NCBI GenBank assembly: GCA_035390965.1
Contig: DAOPKE010000028.1
Span: forward strand, 1 to 31,510
Source: GWF2-43-63 sp035390965
GTDB taxonomy: Bacteria > Bacteroidota > Bacteroidia > Bacteroidales > DTU049
DNA length: 31,510 nucleotides
Direction of reading: 5' to 3'
Shown here piece by piece: positions 31,117 to 31,510 of the stretch. Every line of letters starts with the position of its first letter. Positions within the stretch are counted from its first letter, which is position 1. The translations under genes and the position numbers were made by a program. The notes beneath the pieces are model-generated. The model had not been told where the DNA came from. It did not search any database and worked only from the letters and a program-made list of their open reading frames with translations.

Positions 31117-31510
31117 ATGAATAAGCAAATTCATCTTTCAGCTGGCAACCACCGGAATGTGGATGTGGTTTTTGTTTCGTTTGAACGAGACGAAAAGTTG
31201 ATTGCCGCTTTGAAAAGTATGGGTAATGTCCGATGGAGTGCCACGTTGCGAAAATGGTATTTTCCGAAAGCGGCATTCGATCTTTCAAAATTGAAATTGG
31301 CTATGAATGGGCTGGCAATAATCGATGATACATTGCTTAAAGCTGCCACTCATAATAAGCCAACTGCTCAAAGCGACGTCATTCCCTCAGACATTTTAAC
31401 AGGATTGGCTGAATTCAAAAAATGGATGCTTCACAAACGATACAGCGATTCAACGATTAAAACATACGTTGAAGCTGCAAAGAGTTTTCTTGTGTTCATA
31501 CACCCAAAAC
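31117..31510 (+). CDS. Tyrosine recombinase/integrase, N-terminal part (cut by window edge)
   Basis: The frame is open from ATG 31117 to the right edge, 131 codons. Residues about 1-65 form a small domain with the pattern VRWSATLRKWYFPK, which I recognise from the N-termini of many Bacteroidota site-specific integrases. From about residue 95, LAEFKKWMLHKRYSDSTIKTYVEA starts the SAM-like core-binding domain of tyrosine recombinases. The catalytic domain would lie beyond the window. Unlike the Xer protein at 14692 it has this extra N-terminal domain, so it is probably an accessory or mobile-element integrase. It diverges from tRNA-Cys with an 85-bp spacer. Confidence 0.8.
   Translation, partial: MNKQIHLSAGNHRNVDVVFVSFERDEKLIAALKSMGNVRWSATLRKWYFPKAAFDLSKLKLAMNGLAIIDDTLLKAATHNKPTAQSDVIPSDILTGLAEFKKWMLHKRYSDSTIKTYVEAAKSFLVFIHPK

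Overview
The window comes from a member of the Bacteroidota, probably a Bacteroidia-like lineage. The evidence is PKD-repeat secreted proteins ending in the gliding-motility-associated (CHU_C, type B type-IX secretion) domain, TAnnTTTG-type -7 promoter boxes, general absence of Shine-Dalgarno (SD) sequences, tRNAs without encoded CCA, and the conserved order rpsU-xer-hpf-tRNA Thr/Tyr/Gly/Thr-tuf-tRNA Trp-secE-nusG-rplKAJL-rpoBC. A run of exactly 100 N at 7702-7801 shows that this is a scaffolded draft assembly.

Layout. 1-2308 (minus): a PKD/CHU_C surface protein cut by the left edge, with a small exported protein just upstream in the same operon. 2493-5951: prmC (minus) diverges from a tightly overlapping ribD, EamA-type transporter and YigZ/IMPACT cluster (plus). 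6117-9660 (plus): an overlapping pair of unknown genes, a lipoprotein and a large exported helical-repeat protein interrupted by the N gap. 9676-14070 (minus): a 1464-residue secreted protein with 16 PKD-like repeats and a CHU_C tail. 14428-29155 (plus): the translation and transcription core, with rpsU, a Xer recombinase, hpf, five tRNAs, tuf, secE, nusG, rplK, rplA, rplJ, rplL, rpoB, rpoC and a DUF3467 gene. 29258-30448: a cation/proton antiporter. 30449-30880: a repeat-rich spacer without genes. 30961-31031 (minus): tRNA-Cys. 31117 to the right edge: a partial tyrosine recombinase.

How the parts work together. The central block makes ribosome stalk proteins, EF-Tu, the SecE translocase subunit, the NusG elongation factor and the two large RNA polymerase subunits. 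Transcription through it appears to be punctuated by hairpins after rpsU, after hpf, between tuf and tRNA-Trp, between rplL and rpoB, and after the DUF3467 gene. The two large PKD proteins are probably cell-surface or released adhesin-like products of type IX secretion.

Most of the window is conserved core genome and I did not find an obvious new defence or mobile system. The observations most worth following are: (i) rpsU and hpf alone carry near-perfect SD sequences among genes that otherwise lack them, suggesting shared control by ribosomes lacking bS21; (ii) two places where a -7 promoter box runs directly into the 5' arm of an intrinsic terminator; (iii) a TTG start for rpoB and an Asn at the position equivalent to E. 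coli RpoB His526; (iv) an antiporter whose usual acidic pair appears to be Asn-Asn; and (v) the unknown lipoprotein/helical-repeat pair.
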